DNA of 13,660 nt from DAMCAP01 sp964370205 (GTDB lineage: Bacteria; Bacillota; Clostridia; Oscillospirales; Ruminococcaceae): positions 1-13,660 of the forward strand of contig CAYJIK010000052.1 of assembly GCA_964370205.1 (NCBI GenBank), read 5' to 3'. The position numbers were made by a program, and so were the translations under genes. The notes under the pieces were generated by a model. The model made no database searches. It saw only the letters and a list, made by a program, of their open reading frames with translations, and was not told the origin of the DNA. Shown piece by piece: positions 6,686 through 13,569 of the stretch (position 1 is the stretch's first letter; each line of letters opens with the position of its first letter).

Positions 6686-7396
6686 ATGAGTAAAGACCTT
6701 TCTGCTAAAAGGCTTGTGGACATCATGGCTCGCCTGCGCTCTAAGGAGGACGGTTGCCCATGGGACATTGAGCAGACACACGCTAGCATCCGAAAGAACC
6801 TTTTAGAGGAAACATATGAGGCGTGCGAAGCTATAGACCTCGGTGATATGTCCCTGCTAAAAGAGGAACTGGGTGATATACTACTACAGGTAGTGTTTCA
6901 CAGCAGAATAGCAGAGGAAAGCGGTGACTTTAACTTTGGTGATGTGGTAGATGCCATATCGGACAAATTGGTCTACCGCCATCCGCATATATTCTCTGAT
7001 ACTAAGGCGGATACCTCGGCGCAAGTCCTTGACAACTGGGAACAGCTTAAGCAAAAGGAAAAGGGCTTTAAAGCTCCGTCGGAATATCTGGAAAGTGTCC
7101 CTAGGACGCTCCCTGCGCTCATGCGCACCCAAAAGCTTATTGGCAGAGCGACAAAGAGCGGTATGTACGATAGCGATGTCAGCAAAACGCTTGACACATT
7201 GGCAGATACGCTGACTGCGCTAAAATCCTCGAAAGACTGCGAGAGTGGAGCTGACAAAGAGAAAGCCCTGGCAACACTGCTTTTTGAGACGGTAGGACTG
7301 TGTAGATTTTTTGAGGTGGACAGCGAGGAAGCGCTCTCTAAATTCACCACCGATTTTGTCAATCGGTTTAAGCAAGAAGAAAGCAAAAGCAATTAG
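6686..7396 (+). CDS. mazG: MazG-like nucleoside triphosphate pyrophosphohydrolase
   Basis: MazG hydrolyses non-canonical NTPs to NMP and pyrophosphate. The 236 residues contain two MazG repeats. The N-terminal one is intact: GCPWDIEQTHASI (23-35), metal-binding EETYE (41-45), ELGD (61-64), FHSRIAEE and DKLVYRHPHIF (93-103). The C-terminal repeat ends in the usual way (ATLLFETVGLCRFFEVDSEEAL) but lacks the EExxE and ExxD metal ligands: the expected places read LADTLTALK and EKALATLL. Since E. coli MazG (263 residues) uses its C-terminal domain for catalysis, this is notable. The Bacillus YabN orthologue also carries an N-terminal methylase domain, absent here. GGAGGT lies ten bases before the ATG. 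The gene follows the flippase by 174 bases and precedes HU, a conserved clostridial order. Confidence 0.92.
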   Translation: MSKDLSAKRLVDIMARLRSKEDGCPWDIEQTHASIRKNLLEETYEACEAIDLGDMSLLKEELGDILLQVVFHSRIAEESGDFNFGDVVDAISDKLVYRHPHIFSDTKADTSAQVLDNWEQLKQKEKGFKAPSEYLESVPRTLPALMRTQKLIGRATKSGMYDSDVSKTLDTLADTLTALKSSKDCESGADKEKALATLLFETVGLCRFFEVDSEEALSKFTTDFVNRFKQEESKSN

Positions 7397-7475
7397 TATA
7401 CATCTCCCCATACCGAATAGTGTCGTGCTTTAAGCGGCTTATTCATACAAATTTTATAATATGGAGGACAAAAAA

Positions 7476-7772
7476 ATGACAAAATCTGATCTGGTAAACG
7501 TTGTTGCTCATAGCACAGGCTTAGACAAGAAGAAGGCTGACGAAGCAGTTGCTGCTGTGTTTTCCGCAATAACAACGGCGCTGTCTGAAGGAGACAAAGT
7601 TTCACTGGTAGGCTTTGGCTCATTCGAAGTGAAGGAGCGCAAAGAGCGCACCGGCACAAACCCTGCAACAGGCAAGAAAATCACAATCAAAGCTTCCAAG
7701 GCACCTACCTTCAAAGCAGGCAAGGCGCTAAAAGATGCTGTAAACCCTGAAGCACCTGCTCCTAAGAAATAG
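7476..7772 (+). CDS. hup: HU-family DNA-binding protein
   Basis: HU is a small dimeric nucleoid protein that bends DNA without strong sequence preference. The 98-residue product begins MTKSDLVNVVAHSTGLDKKK and has the family core GDKVSLVGFGSFEVKERKER followed by the DNA-binding arm TGTNPATGKKITIKASKAP and FKAGKALKDAVN. The tail NPEAPAPKK is slightly longer than the usual 90-residue HU. ATG 7476 is chosen over ATG 7461 because GGAGG (7463-7467) is spaced eight bases from it. HU between mazG and the S4 gene is a common arrangement in Clostridia, whereas Bacillus subtilis has its hup gene elsewhere. A hairpin follows the stop codon, so HU may end a transcript. Confidence 0.95.
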   Translation: MTKSDLVNVVAHSTGLDKKKADEAVAAVFSAITTALSEGDKVSLVGFGSFEVKERKERTGTNPATGKKITIKASKAPTFKAGKALKDAVNPEAPAPKK

Positions 7773-7787
7773 TTACAGTAACAACTG

Positions 7788-7809
7788 ATGGCGGCCTTAC
7801 GGCCGCCAT
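7788..7809 (+). terminator. GC-rich hairpin after HU
   Basis: ATGGCGGCC (7788-7796) and GGCCGCCAT (7801-7809) form a perfect 9-bp stem with loop TTAC, 15 bases after the HU stop. The following bases are AT-rich (atctatatatatta) rather than a pure T-run, so termination may be partial and allow read-through into rqcP. Confidence 0.65.
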
Positions 7810-7845
7810 ATCTATATATATTATTTATCAAATACCTTTGTGCGG

Positions 7846-7873
7846 TAGACAAAACATTATCAAGCGGTAATAT
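7846..7873 (+). promoter_or_regulatory. Possible promoter of rqcP
   Basis: TAGACA (7846-7851, five of six), a 16-base spacer and TAATAT (7868-7873, four of six). It lies 38 bases before the rqcP start and after the HU hairpin, where a promoter would make sense. The -10 box is poor. Confidence 0.3.
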
Positions 7874-7911
7874 TTTATGTGTAGCACAAAAACTGAAAGG
7901 TAGGCTCTAAA

Positions 7912-8154
7912 ATGCGACTTGACAAATATTTAAAGGTAACCCGTCTTATAAAACGGCGTACTGTGGCAAACGAAGCGTGTGATGCAGGGCGTGTCACTGT
8001 TAATGATAAGGTCGCCCGTGCGTCTTACGAGGTGAAAATCGGTGATATTATTGAGATAAGTTTAGGCTCTAAGCCGCTTAAGCTGAAAGTGCTCTCTATT
8101 GCCGAATATGTGCGTAAAGAGGATGCTTCCACACATTATGAGGTTGTGAGCTGA
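7912..8154 (+). CDS. rqcP: S4-domain RNA-binding protein RqcP (YabO)
   Basis: RqcP binds the 50S subunit with RqcH and helps add alanine tails to nascent chains on stalled ribosomes (bacterial ribosome quality control). The 80-residue product is essentially one S4 domain: MRLDKYLKVTRLIKRRTVANEACDAGRVTVNDKVARASYEVKIGDIIEI, the signature of the Hsp15/YabO group. The length equals that of the Bacillus protein, and the neighbours mazG and the SpoVB/YabM-like gene match the yabM-yabN-yabO order. AAAGGTAGG lies about 11 bases before the ATG. In Bacillus, yabP, yabQ and divIC follow; here the cluster stops at a palindromic repeat and the convergent dnaB gene instead. Confidence 0.9.
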   Translation: MRLDKYLKVTRLIKRRTVANEACDAGRVTVNDKVARASYEVKIGDIIEISLGSKPLKLKVLSIAEYVRKEDASTHYEVVS

Positions 8155-8203
8155 CGGAATGAAGATGTTTAATGTGGTAGATCCGCTTGATCTATATGCC
8201 GTA

Positions 8204-8375
8204 TAAAAAAGAGGCTGTGACGTAATTGCACAATGCACAAAAAGTAGGGGCGGTCCTATGTGACCGCCCGAAACCATGAGTTTTCCTCTTGGTTTCGGGC
8301 GAACACACAGGTTTGCCCCTACATGTTTTCATCAATTTGACAAATTTTCTTTTATTATGTCACAGCCCCTTTTTA
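8204..8375. mobile_element. MITE-like palindromic repeat between convergent operons
   Basis: The element is a nested palindrome of about 172 bases with no coding capacity. Outer arms 8204-8226 and 8354-8375 share the core GGCTGTGAC / GTCACAGCC and A/T runs. Inner arms of 32 bases each (8244-8275 and 8291-8322) begin GTAGGGGC and end CGCCCGAAACC, pairing with only a few mismatches clustered mid-arm around a 15-base loop (8276-8290). Each inner arm can also fold on itself (GGGCGGTC with GACCGCCC at 8248-8268; GGGCGAAC with GTTTGCCC). Terminal inverted repeats, TA at both edges and lack of genes fit a miniature inverted-repeat element. On both strands it would end transcription, A-run before and T-run after the stem. 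Classification as mobile is inference; no second copy lies in the window. Confidence 0.6.
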
Positions 8376-8386
8376 TGTTAATGTGT

Positions 8387-9739
8387 TTAATACATGTCAT
8401 CATGTGTAAAGTCCACCTCTCGGAAGGTGGTGTGCTCGCCGTCCCATGATAGGCGCACTACGTCAGTGCTTCCGTGTCGGTTTTTTGCGATGTTGCACTC
8501 GGCGAGATTTGAGTCGCCTTCTGCTACGTAGTAACTGTCACGGTAGAGCAAAAGCACAATGTCGGCGTCCTGCTCTATGGAGCCTGACTCTCTTAGGTCG
8601 GACAACATCGGCCGTTTGTTTGTCCTGCTTTCAGGGCCTCGGGAAAGCTGGGAAAGCACCAGTACAGGCACGTTGAACTCCTTCGCCAGAAGCTTTAATG
8701 AGCGTGTGATCTCGGACACTTCCTGCACACGGTTGTCATTCCTGCGGCCGCTGGACATCAGCTGTAGGTAGTCGATAATGACGAATTCCACGTCTCTGAG
8801 TCGTCTGAGTTTGCCTTTGAGGTCGCCCACTGTAAGCCCTGCTGTGTCGTCCATGTACATGTTTGTCTTGGACAGATAGTCAGAAGCAAGCGCTAATCTT
8901 TTCCATTCGTCGTCGGACAGCACCCCTGTGCGTATATTATGCGAGCTTACCCCGGCTTCGCTGGACAGCAGACGGTTTGCCAGCTGCTCTTTACTCATTT
9001 CAAGGGAAAAAACCGCTACTTTTCGTCCCTGCCTTGCGATGTTTACACCGAAGCTTAGCGCCAGCGCACTCTTACCCATACCGGGACGAGCCGCCAGAAA
9101 GATAAGGTCGGAACGCCCGAAACCACCTGTCAGACCGTCAAACGAAGCAAAGCCACTCCGCAGACCTTGGTACAGCTCCTTATTCTCGCCTGTCAGAAGC
9201 TGGAGGTTTGCCAGGGAGGACATCAGCACTTCGCTGATATGTTGAAGTGCGCTGCTGCTCTCGCCTGAGCGTATCTCATAAAGGCGCTGCTCCGCAAGCT
9301 CCATCACTGTCGAGGCATCCTCGCCCTCGCTCGCAAGTGCGGCTACCTCCTCAAATGTGGTGATAACCCTACGCAGACGATACTTTTCACGGACAATATC
9401 AGCATAAACCGTTATGTTCGCTGAAGTGGGGACAATCTCCACAAGCCTTGTGAGGTAGACAGTGGCGTCTTCCGGTGTGGGGAATAGGCTTAACGCTCGC
9501 ACGTCGTTTAACACAGCTATAAAGTCTATGGGCTGTGCCGCCAAAATACGCCGCTGTATAACGGCGTATATTTCACGGTGCGTTTCTCTGTAAAAGCTTT
9601 CCGATGTCAGCATACCGCTTATCTGCGACGCCGCTTCAGGGTCTATCAGTATCGAGCCCAGCACCGACTGTTCCGCTTCAAGGCTGTACGGATGTTGCTT
9701 ATTAGACATGAGAGAGGTTGAAAAATGCTCCCTATTCAT
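8387..9739 (-). CDS. dnaB: Replicative DNA helicase DnaB (DnaC of Bacillus)
   Basis: DnaB is the hexameric 5'-3' helicase that unwinds the replication fork. The 450 residues carry the N-terminal DnaB domain (SLEAEQSVLGSILID, 19-33, through about 125), a linker, and a RecA-type motor. Walker A is ARPGMGKS (217-224), Walker B VIIDYLQL (320-327), and the RPMLSDLRESGSIEQDADIV block with its arginine finger lies at 376-395. The length is normal. ATG 9739 overlaps the rplI stop by eight bases; an alternative ATG at 9709 is possible. Neither has a clear Shine-Dalgarno, so translation is probably coupled to rplI. Gene order gdpP - rplI - dnaB matches Bacillus subtilis gdpP(yybT) - rplI - dnaC. Confidence 0.95.
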   Translation of the reverse strand: MNREHFSTSLMSNKQHPYSLEAEQSVLGSILIDPEAASQISGMLTSESFYRETHREIYAVIQRRILAAQPIDFIAVLNDVRALSLFPTPEDATVYLTRLVEIVPTSANITVYADIVREKYRLRRVITTFEEVAALASEGEDASTVMELAEQRLYEIRSGESSSALQHISEVLMSSLANLQLLTGENKELYQGLRSGFASFDGLTGGFGRSDLIFLAARPGMGKSALALSFGVNIARQGRKVAVFSLEMSKEQLANRLLSSEAGVSSHNIRTGVLSDDEWKRLALASDYLSKTNMYMDDTAGLTVGDLKGKLRRLRDVEFVIIDYLQLMSSGRRNDNRVQEVSEITRSLKLLAKEFNVPVLVLSQLSRGPESRTNKRPMLSDLRESGSIEQDADIVLLLYRDSYYVAEGDSNLAECNIAKNRHGSTDVVRLSWDGEHTTFREVDFTHDDMY

Positions 9740-10175
9740 CGGTTACCACAACATTTACAGTGGCGGACGCTTCAAAGAACTTAACCGTTGCGGTGAATGT
9801 GCCGAATGTCTTTATGTCACGCTCAAGTTCTATCTTGCGGCGGTCAATCTCAAGCCCGTACTGCTTTGCAAGCTCCTCAGATATCTCCTTAGTGGTGATT
9901 GAACCAAACAGCTTCCCTGCACCGCCTGCCTTAGCCACTATCTTTATCACCTTACCGCTAAGCTGTGTCGCCATCATCTTTGCTTCGTCCTGCTCTCTGC
10001 GGTGCTCCATGTCTGCCTTGTCCTGCGCTCTTTTAAGTTCTGCTATAGCGGACGGTGTGCCTTCCTTAGCAAGTCCTTTCGGGAATAGGAAGTTGCGTGC
10101 GTATCCGTCGGACACGTTTACAAGCTGTCCTTTTTTGCCGCTACCTTTAACGTCCTGCAATAATATAACCTTCAT
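9732..10175 (-). CDS. rplI: 50S ribosomal protein L9
   Basis: L9 binds domain V of 23S rRNA at the base of the L1 stalk and helps keep reading frame. This 147-residue protein opens with the family signature MKVILLQDVKGSGKKGQLVNV and SDGYARNFLFPKGLA, has the long charged connecting helix (IAELKRAQDKADMEHRREQDEAK, about 44-66), and ends with the C-terminal RNA-binding domain (GKLFGSITTKEISEEL and IKTFGTFTATVKF). Length is the family norm. AGAAAGGA precedes the ATG by about 11 bases. The stop overlaps the dnaB start, so the two genes are co-translated. Confidence 0.97.
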   Translation of the reverse strand: MKVILLQDVKGSGKKGQLVNVSDGYARNFLFPKGLAKEGTPSAIAELKRAQDKADMEHRREQDEAKMMATQLSGKVIKIVAKAGGAGKLFGSITTKEISEELAKQYGLEIDRRKIELERDIKTFGTFTATVKFFEASATVNVVVTDE

Positions 10176-10238
10176 AATAATCTTCCTTTCTATTTAAAAA
10201 CTGTCGCTTTGCTCTGCTATTTTATTAACATCATACCT

Positions 10239-10934
10239 TTAAAGCATGGTCTTACAGTATGTACACTCGCCTACACTACCCTCGACTATCGTGTTTTTCG
10301 CTCCGCAGTTCGGGCAATCAACAACCACTCGCTTACCTGCCCTAAAAGCGGGGAAAATAAGCTGACGTTTTTGTAGGTCCAGAAACGCTTTGTAGAAGTA
10401 GTCACGGTCTATCATCTCCTGCAAATCAGTAACAGCTTGCTCGTAGCTTGTAGGGTAGGCGGCGGCAATCTTATCTATAGACGTTTCCTTTGTAATGTCC
10501 ACAATATTGCGATAGCGTTTATACTTACGTCCACGGTTCACATACTTGTTGCCGAGCATATATAAAACTACCGCACCGCCACCGGGTATGACAAGCCAAA
10601 ACAACCTACTGCTCCATGACCACGCATTCAACACCATGAACGCTCCATAAACAGCTAGTATTATACCGGCAAGGCGTATCTTTTTACCTGTGTCCTCGTA
10701 GTCGCCTCTATCTCTGCTAAGCTTTGTGATAAGTAGCCATATACCAACCGGAAAGAACACTAGCATACAGATAAATATCAAAGTCCATGACGGTCCCGGT
10801 TTGCCGAGATCCCCCAAAACATTATCATCGTATCTGCTTTCGGTTACCTTATTTATCGCCAACCAAGCCCCCAGAGGGAAGAAGAAGATAAGGCACAGTA
10901 CTATGACTGTCCATGGCGTATTGTTGGTTCTCAT
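10239..10934 (-). CDS. Zinc-ribbon membrane protein with a duplicated N-terminal motif, function unknown
   Basis: I do not recognise this 231-residue protein as a named family. Two similar segments open it: PWTVIVLCLIFFFPLGAW (7-24) and PSWTLIFICMLVFFPVGIW (48-66), each one membrane helix followed by a K..xxxR stretch. They look like an internal duplication. Two more hydrophobic segments follow at about 88-104 and 111-128. A basic cytosolic part (130-205, with a possible small helical domain around SIDKIAAAYPTSYEQAVTDL) leads to a C-terminal zinc ribbon, Cys207-x2-Cys210 and Cys224-x2-Cys227. The start has a perfect AGGAGGT. It lies inside the gdpP-rplI-dnaB operon, a place normally without a gene in Bacillus. 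The context suggests co-expression with gdpP but gives no function. Confidence 0.8.
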   Translation of the reverse strand: MRTNNTPWTVIVLCLIFFFPLGAWLAINKVTESRYDDNVLGDLGKPGPSWTLIFICMLVFFPVGIWLLITKLSRDRGDYEDTGKKIRLAGIILAVYGAFMVLNAWSWSSRLFWLVIPGGGAVVLYMLGNKYVNRGRKYKRYRNIVDITKETSIDKIAAAYPTSYEQAVTDLQEMIDRDYFYKAFLDLQKRQLIFPAFRAGKRVVVDCPNCGAKNTIVEGSVGECTYCKTML

Positions 10935-10993
10935 CGTGTTACCTCCTGTTTTAGAGCAGTCGAGCGGTAGACGTGGATATTATTACATGACAT
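10931..10993 (-). CDS. Possible 20-residue leader ORF coupled to the downstream membrane-protein gene
   Basis: In the 93-base gap after gdpP, GGAGG (11006-11002) is spaced eight bases from ATG 10993-10991. The frame encodes 20 residues (beginning MSCNNIHVYR) and ends with TGA 10933-10931, overlapping the next gene's ATG in an ATGA arrangement. The next gene also has its own AGGAGGT inside this frame. The ribosome binding site and the overlap are suggestive, but a frame this short can arise by chance, and a closer ATG at 10998 is also present. Confidence 0.3.
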   Translation of the reverse strand: MSCNNIHVYRSTALKQEVTR

Positions 10994-11027
10994 TGCATGT
11001 TCCTCCGAAAAATATATTGGCACTCTG

Positions 11028-12995
11028 TTATGTTCTTACACTCTCGGCAAAGTATTTGTCTATCGCCTCGAGTAGTAACTGCCTAGCCGTTTCTATGCTG
11101 ACGTTTTCAAGCTGTGCGCCGGACATGGTTTGGTGTCCGCCACCGCCCAGCGTTTCCGCTATGACCTGTACATTCAGTTTGCCCATTGAGCGTGCGGAAA
11201 GCGAGATGCCCTCTTTGGTTTCATACATCACGAATGACGCATCAACGTCGCTAATGGTGAGCAGTTCATCAGCCGCCTGTGGGGCGACCACTCGGATATC
11301 CTCCACGGTGGTGGTGTTTAGGCTTATGGCGCAACGCTTGTATATCTCAGCTTCGGACACCAGCCTTGAGCGTGTTTGATACGCTTCCATGCTACTGCTA
11401 AACAGCTTGCGTACCTCTACTGTATCTGCGCCCATCTTTCTAAGGTAGGCAGCCGCTTCGAATGTTCTGACACCTGTCTTAATGATAAAGTTCTTGGTGT
11501 CCAACATAATGCCGGAAAGCAGTGCCTCAGCTTCTGAGCGGCCTATACGGTTCTTTTCGCCGAAATACTGGCTAAGCTCTGTTACCATCTCTGCCGCTGA
11601 CGACGCATACGGCTCGTGGTAGAAAATTATAGCATTGTCTATATACCCTACCATGCGCCTGTGGTGGTCGATTACCACAACATTTTTACATGCACGGTAA
11701 AGTTCTTCCGACTCTACAACATGGATAAGGTGCGTGTCCACAATAATTAGTAATGTGTGTGCTGTAACTGTATTGACGAGGTTTGACGGATGAATAAACA
11801 TACCTTGGTAGCCGTCTGCCTCCAGTCGATTTATAAATGGTTCCACAAGGCACTTTGCCCTGTCTATAGCGCAGTGGACAGGCTTGCCCATGTTGCTGAC
11901 AATCTTCATTACGCCCACTGCCGCACCGAACGAGTCAAGGTCGGCAAATTTATGTCCCATGACAATTACGTTGTCAGCGGCTTCAATCAGCTCTGACATT
12001 GCATTCGCTACTATGCGTGTCTTCACCTTTGTGCGGCGCTCAACACCCTTTGATACACCGCCGTAGAAGTCGTAACCGCTCAGCGTCTTAACCGCCGCTT
12101 GGTCGCCACCTCTGCCCAGTGCCATATCAAGCGACTGGCGAGCAAAGCTCTCTGCCTCGGCAAAATTTGCTCCGCCACGCCCAACACCGATGGACAGCGT
12201 GATAGGTGCACGGTCGCCACCTGAAACGTCACGGACGTTATCCAGTATCTTAAAGCGATTTTCTATTATCTCACGTATGTGACGCTCCTCCACCACTGCG
12301 GCATACAGTTCACGCTCAAGCTTCACAACAAAGCCATCTCGCTTGCCGATAAATTCCTCAATGTGGTACTCAATCTGCCCCAAAAGTTGACTACGCTCAT
12401 TCTCTTTAGAGCTCTGCGTCATTTCGTCATAGCTGTCCACCACCATCAAAAGCATGACAGGGCGGCTCTCATGGAACTCAAATGCGTCATTTTTAAGCTT
12501 GGTGTTGTCGACGAGGTAAAAGTTCCATAGGTTTTGAAAATCTTCGCCACCGCAGACACCGTACAGCGTAAACTTATGATTACCTATCTGCACCTCACTT
12601 GTATACGTGTCCCCCTCAAGCTCTAACTCCTCCCCAAACAGCGAGGCGATATCGGTACTTATAAGAGAAACACCCTCCTCCATGTACTTTCCGAGTGTTT
12701 CGTTATGCCAGATAATTTCACCATCAGGCCGACATACTATAACAGGTAGCGAGGACTTCGTTATAAAGTTGTCCTGCGTACTGCCCAGTGCATCCCCGAG
12801 TTGAGTTACAAAGTTGTCAACACTTTTGTTAGCTATCACGATATTAGCGGTAACAGCTATCACAGCCATCGAGGCAATGAGCAAGACAGTATAGCCAAGG
12901 TTGATATCTTTATACAGCACAAACGCAGTAATCAAAAGCAGTGCGGCGACAGGTATATAAATTGCGGGCAAAAATAGTTTAGCTTTGTGTTTCAT
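11028..12995 (-). CDS. gdpP: Cyclic-di-AMP phosphodiesterase GdpP (DHH/DHHA1)
   Basis: GdpP hydrolyses c-di-AMP to pApA at the membrane and so affects potassium and osmotic balance and beta-lactam tolerance. The 655 residues follow the family plan. Two membrane helices lie at about 7-27 and 33-55, a PAS-like domain at 80-165 (VIVCRPDGEIIWHNETLGKYM), a degenerate GGDEF domain at 175-300 (no GGDEF motif; YAAVVEERH instead), then the DHH domain. Catalytic motifs are MGHKFADLDSFGAA (346-359), IIVDTH (Asp420), VIDHH (441-445) and MLDTK (Asp499). DHHA1 ends with GGGGHQTMSGA (617-627). Length matches Bacillus GdpP (659). ATG 12995 has AGAAAGGGGTG upstream; an ATG at 13205 would add 70 residues of non-family sequence and lies upstream of the promoter. 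All catalytic ligands appear intact. Confidence 0.95.
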   Translation of the reverse strand: MKHKAKLFLPAIYIPVAALLLITAFVLYKDINLGYTVLLIASMAVIAVTANIVIANKSVDNFVTQLGDALGSTQDNFITKSSLPVIVCRPDGEIIWHNETLGKYMEEGVSLISTDIASLFGEELELEGDTYTSEVQIGNHKFTLYGVCGGEDFQNLWNFYLVDNTKLKNDAFEFHESRPVMLLMVVDSYDEMTQSSKENERSQLLGQIEYHIEEFIGKRDGFVVKLERELYAAVVEERHIREIIENRFKILDNVRDVSGGDRAPITLSIGVGRGGANFAEAESFARQSLDMALGRGGDQAAVKTLSGYDFYGGVSKGVERRTKVKTRIVANAMSELIEAADNVIVMGHKFADLDSFGAAVGVMKIVSNMGKPVHCAIDRAKCLVEPFINRLEADGYQGMFIHPSNLVNTVTAHTLLIIVDTHLIHVVESEELYRACKNVVVIDHHRRMVGYIDNAIIFYHEPYASSAAEMVTELSQYFGEKNRIGRSEAEALLSGIMLDTKNFIIKTGVRTFEAAAYLRKMGADTVEVRKLFSSSMEAYQTRSRLVSEAEIYKRCAISLNTTTVEDIRVVAPQAADELLTISDVDASFVMYETKEGISLSARSMGKLNVQVIAETLGGGGHQTMSGAQLENVSIETARQLLLEAIDKYFAESVRT

Positions 12996-13161
12996 TGTTG
13001 GGCACCCCTTTCTACCGTTATTTGAGTAATGTTTAAAGCGGTAGTTTTTGTATGAAGTATGGGTATTGCATGTTAACTTTAATTGTTTTATCAATGTGCC
13101 GACGCTAATGATCGCCAACTGCTGACAAATTCTGCTTGCTGTGCTGTGCGTACATGTATAG

Positions 13162-13190
13162 ATTATAGCATAGTTATGTCCTATAATCAA
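13162..13190 (-). promoter_or_regulatory. Sigma-A promoter of the gdpP operon
   Basis: Read on the - strand: TTGATT (13190-13185), 17 bases, then a perfect TATAAT (13167-13162). Transcription would start near 13155, giving a leader of about 160 bases. The leader contains CTACCG and CGGTAG (13036-13041 and 13014-13019), a 6-bp inverted repeat that ends right at the AGAAAGGGGTG ribosome binding site. Confidence 0.7.
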
Positions 13191-13414
13191 GAAAAACTCT
13201 CTCACTAAAGATAAACAAGCTACCTTTAATGAAAGCAGTGGTTTCTACCGTTTCGCTAGCCTTTTGCTATGATCTAAAACTTATAGTTGCGACTAACACG
13301 TCACATGGTTGATTGTTACTGCAGCTTTAACCTACGGGGGTTGTAGCCCCATTTTAACGTTAGGCGCTCAATTGTCGATATGTATGAGAAGTGAATAATC
13401 TATCTTATCGCAAA

Positions 13415-13485
13415 TAGTGCAAATTTATGTATCAAACACCTATGACAAAAAGTAACATTTCTCATTTCTTTGTCATAATGCACTA
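13415..13485. repeat. Nested inverted repeat
   Basis: Outer arms TAGTGCA (13415-13421) and TGCACTA (13479-13485) enclose inner arms TATGACAAA (13441-13449) and TTTGTCATA (13469-13477). Both pairs are perfect. The join is very lopsided, with 19 unpaired bases on the left and one on the right. It could be a pair of regulator half-sites or an RNA fold; no T-run follows. Confidence 0.5.
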
Positions 13486-13569
13486 GTTTAAATGCTATTT
13501 AGGCGTGAAAACAATGCAAAAAGTCAACAGTGTAATATTATTCGGCTTATTTTTGGTATTTTGTGTTGG

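Noticed and set aside
7455..7460. A perfect TATAAT just before HU
   Set aside because: It ends three bases before the GGAGG of HU, so a transcript starting from it would lack the ribosome binding site. No -35 was found at the right distance.
8062..8277. A 71-codon - strand frame over the end of rqcP and the palindromic repeat
   Set aside because: It runs antisense through rqcP and into the repeat arms, with no binding site and no family resemblance, so I take the repeat to be non-coding.
9718..10197. A 159-codon open frame on the + strand
   Set aside because: It is the reverse of rplI, a certain gene. The low-complexity serine/leucine composition is typical of an antisense shadow.
10726..11379. 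A 217-codon open frame on the + strand
   Set aside because: It lies antisense to the gdpP C-terminus and the start of the zinc-ribbon membrane gene, both well supported. It has no ribosome binding site and no recognisable family.
12996..13205. A 70-residue N-terminal extension of gdpP
   Set aside because: It starts upstream of the likely -10 box, has no GdpP family sequence, and ATG 12995 has a good ribosome binding site and gives the family's normal length.
13337..13350. GGGG-TTGTAG-CCCC hairpin followed by ATTTT, like a + strand terminator
   Set aside because: No + strand gene lies before it, the stem is only four pairs, and an alternative fold (CTAC with GTAG) competes. It is kept only as part of the spacer description.
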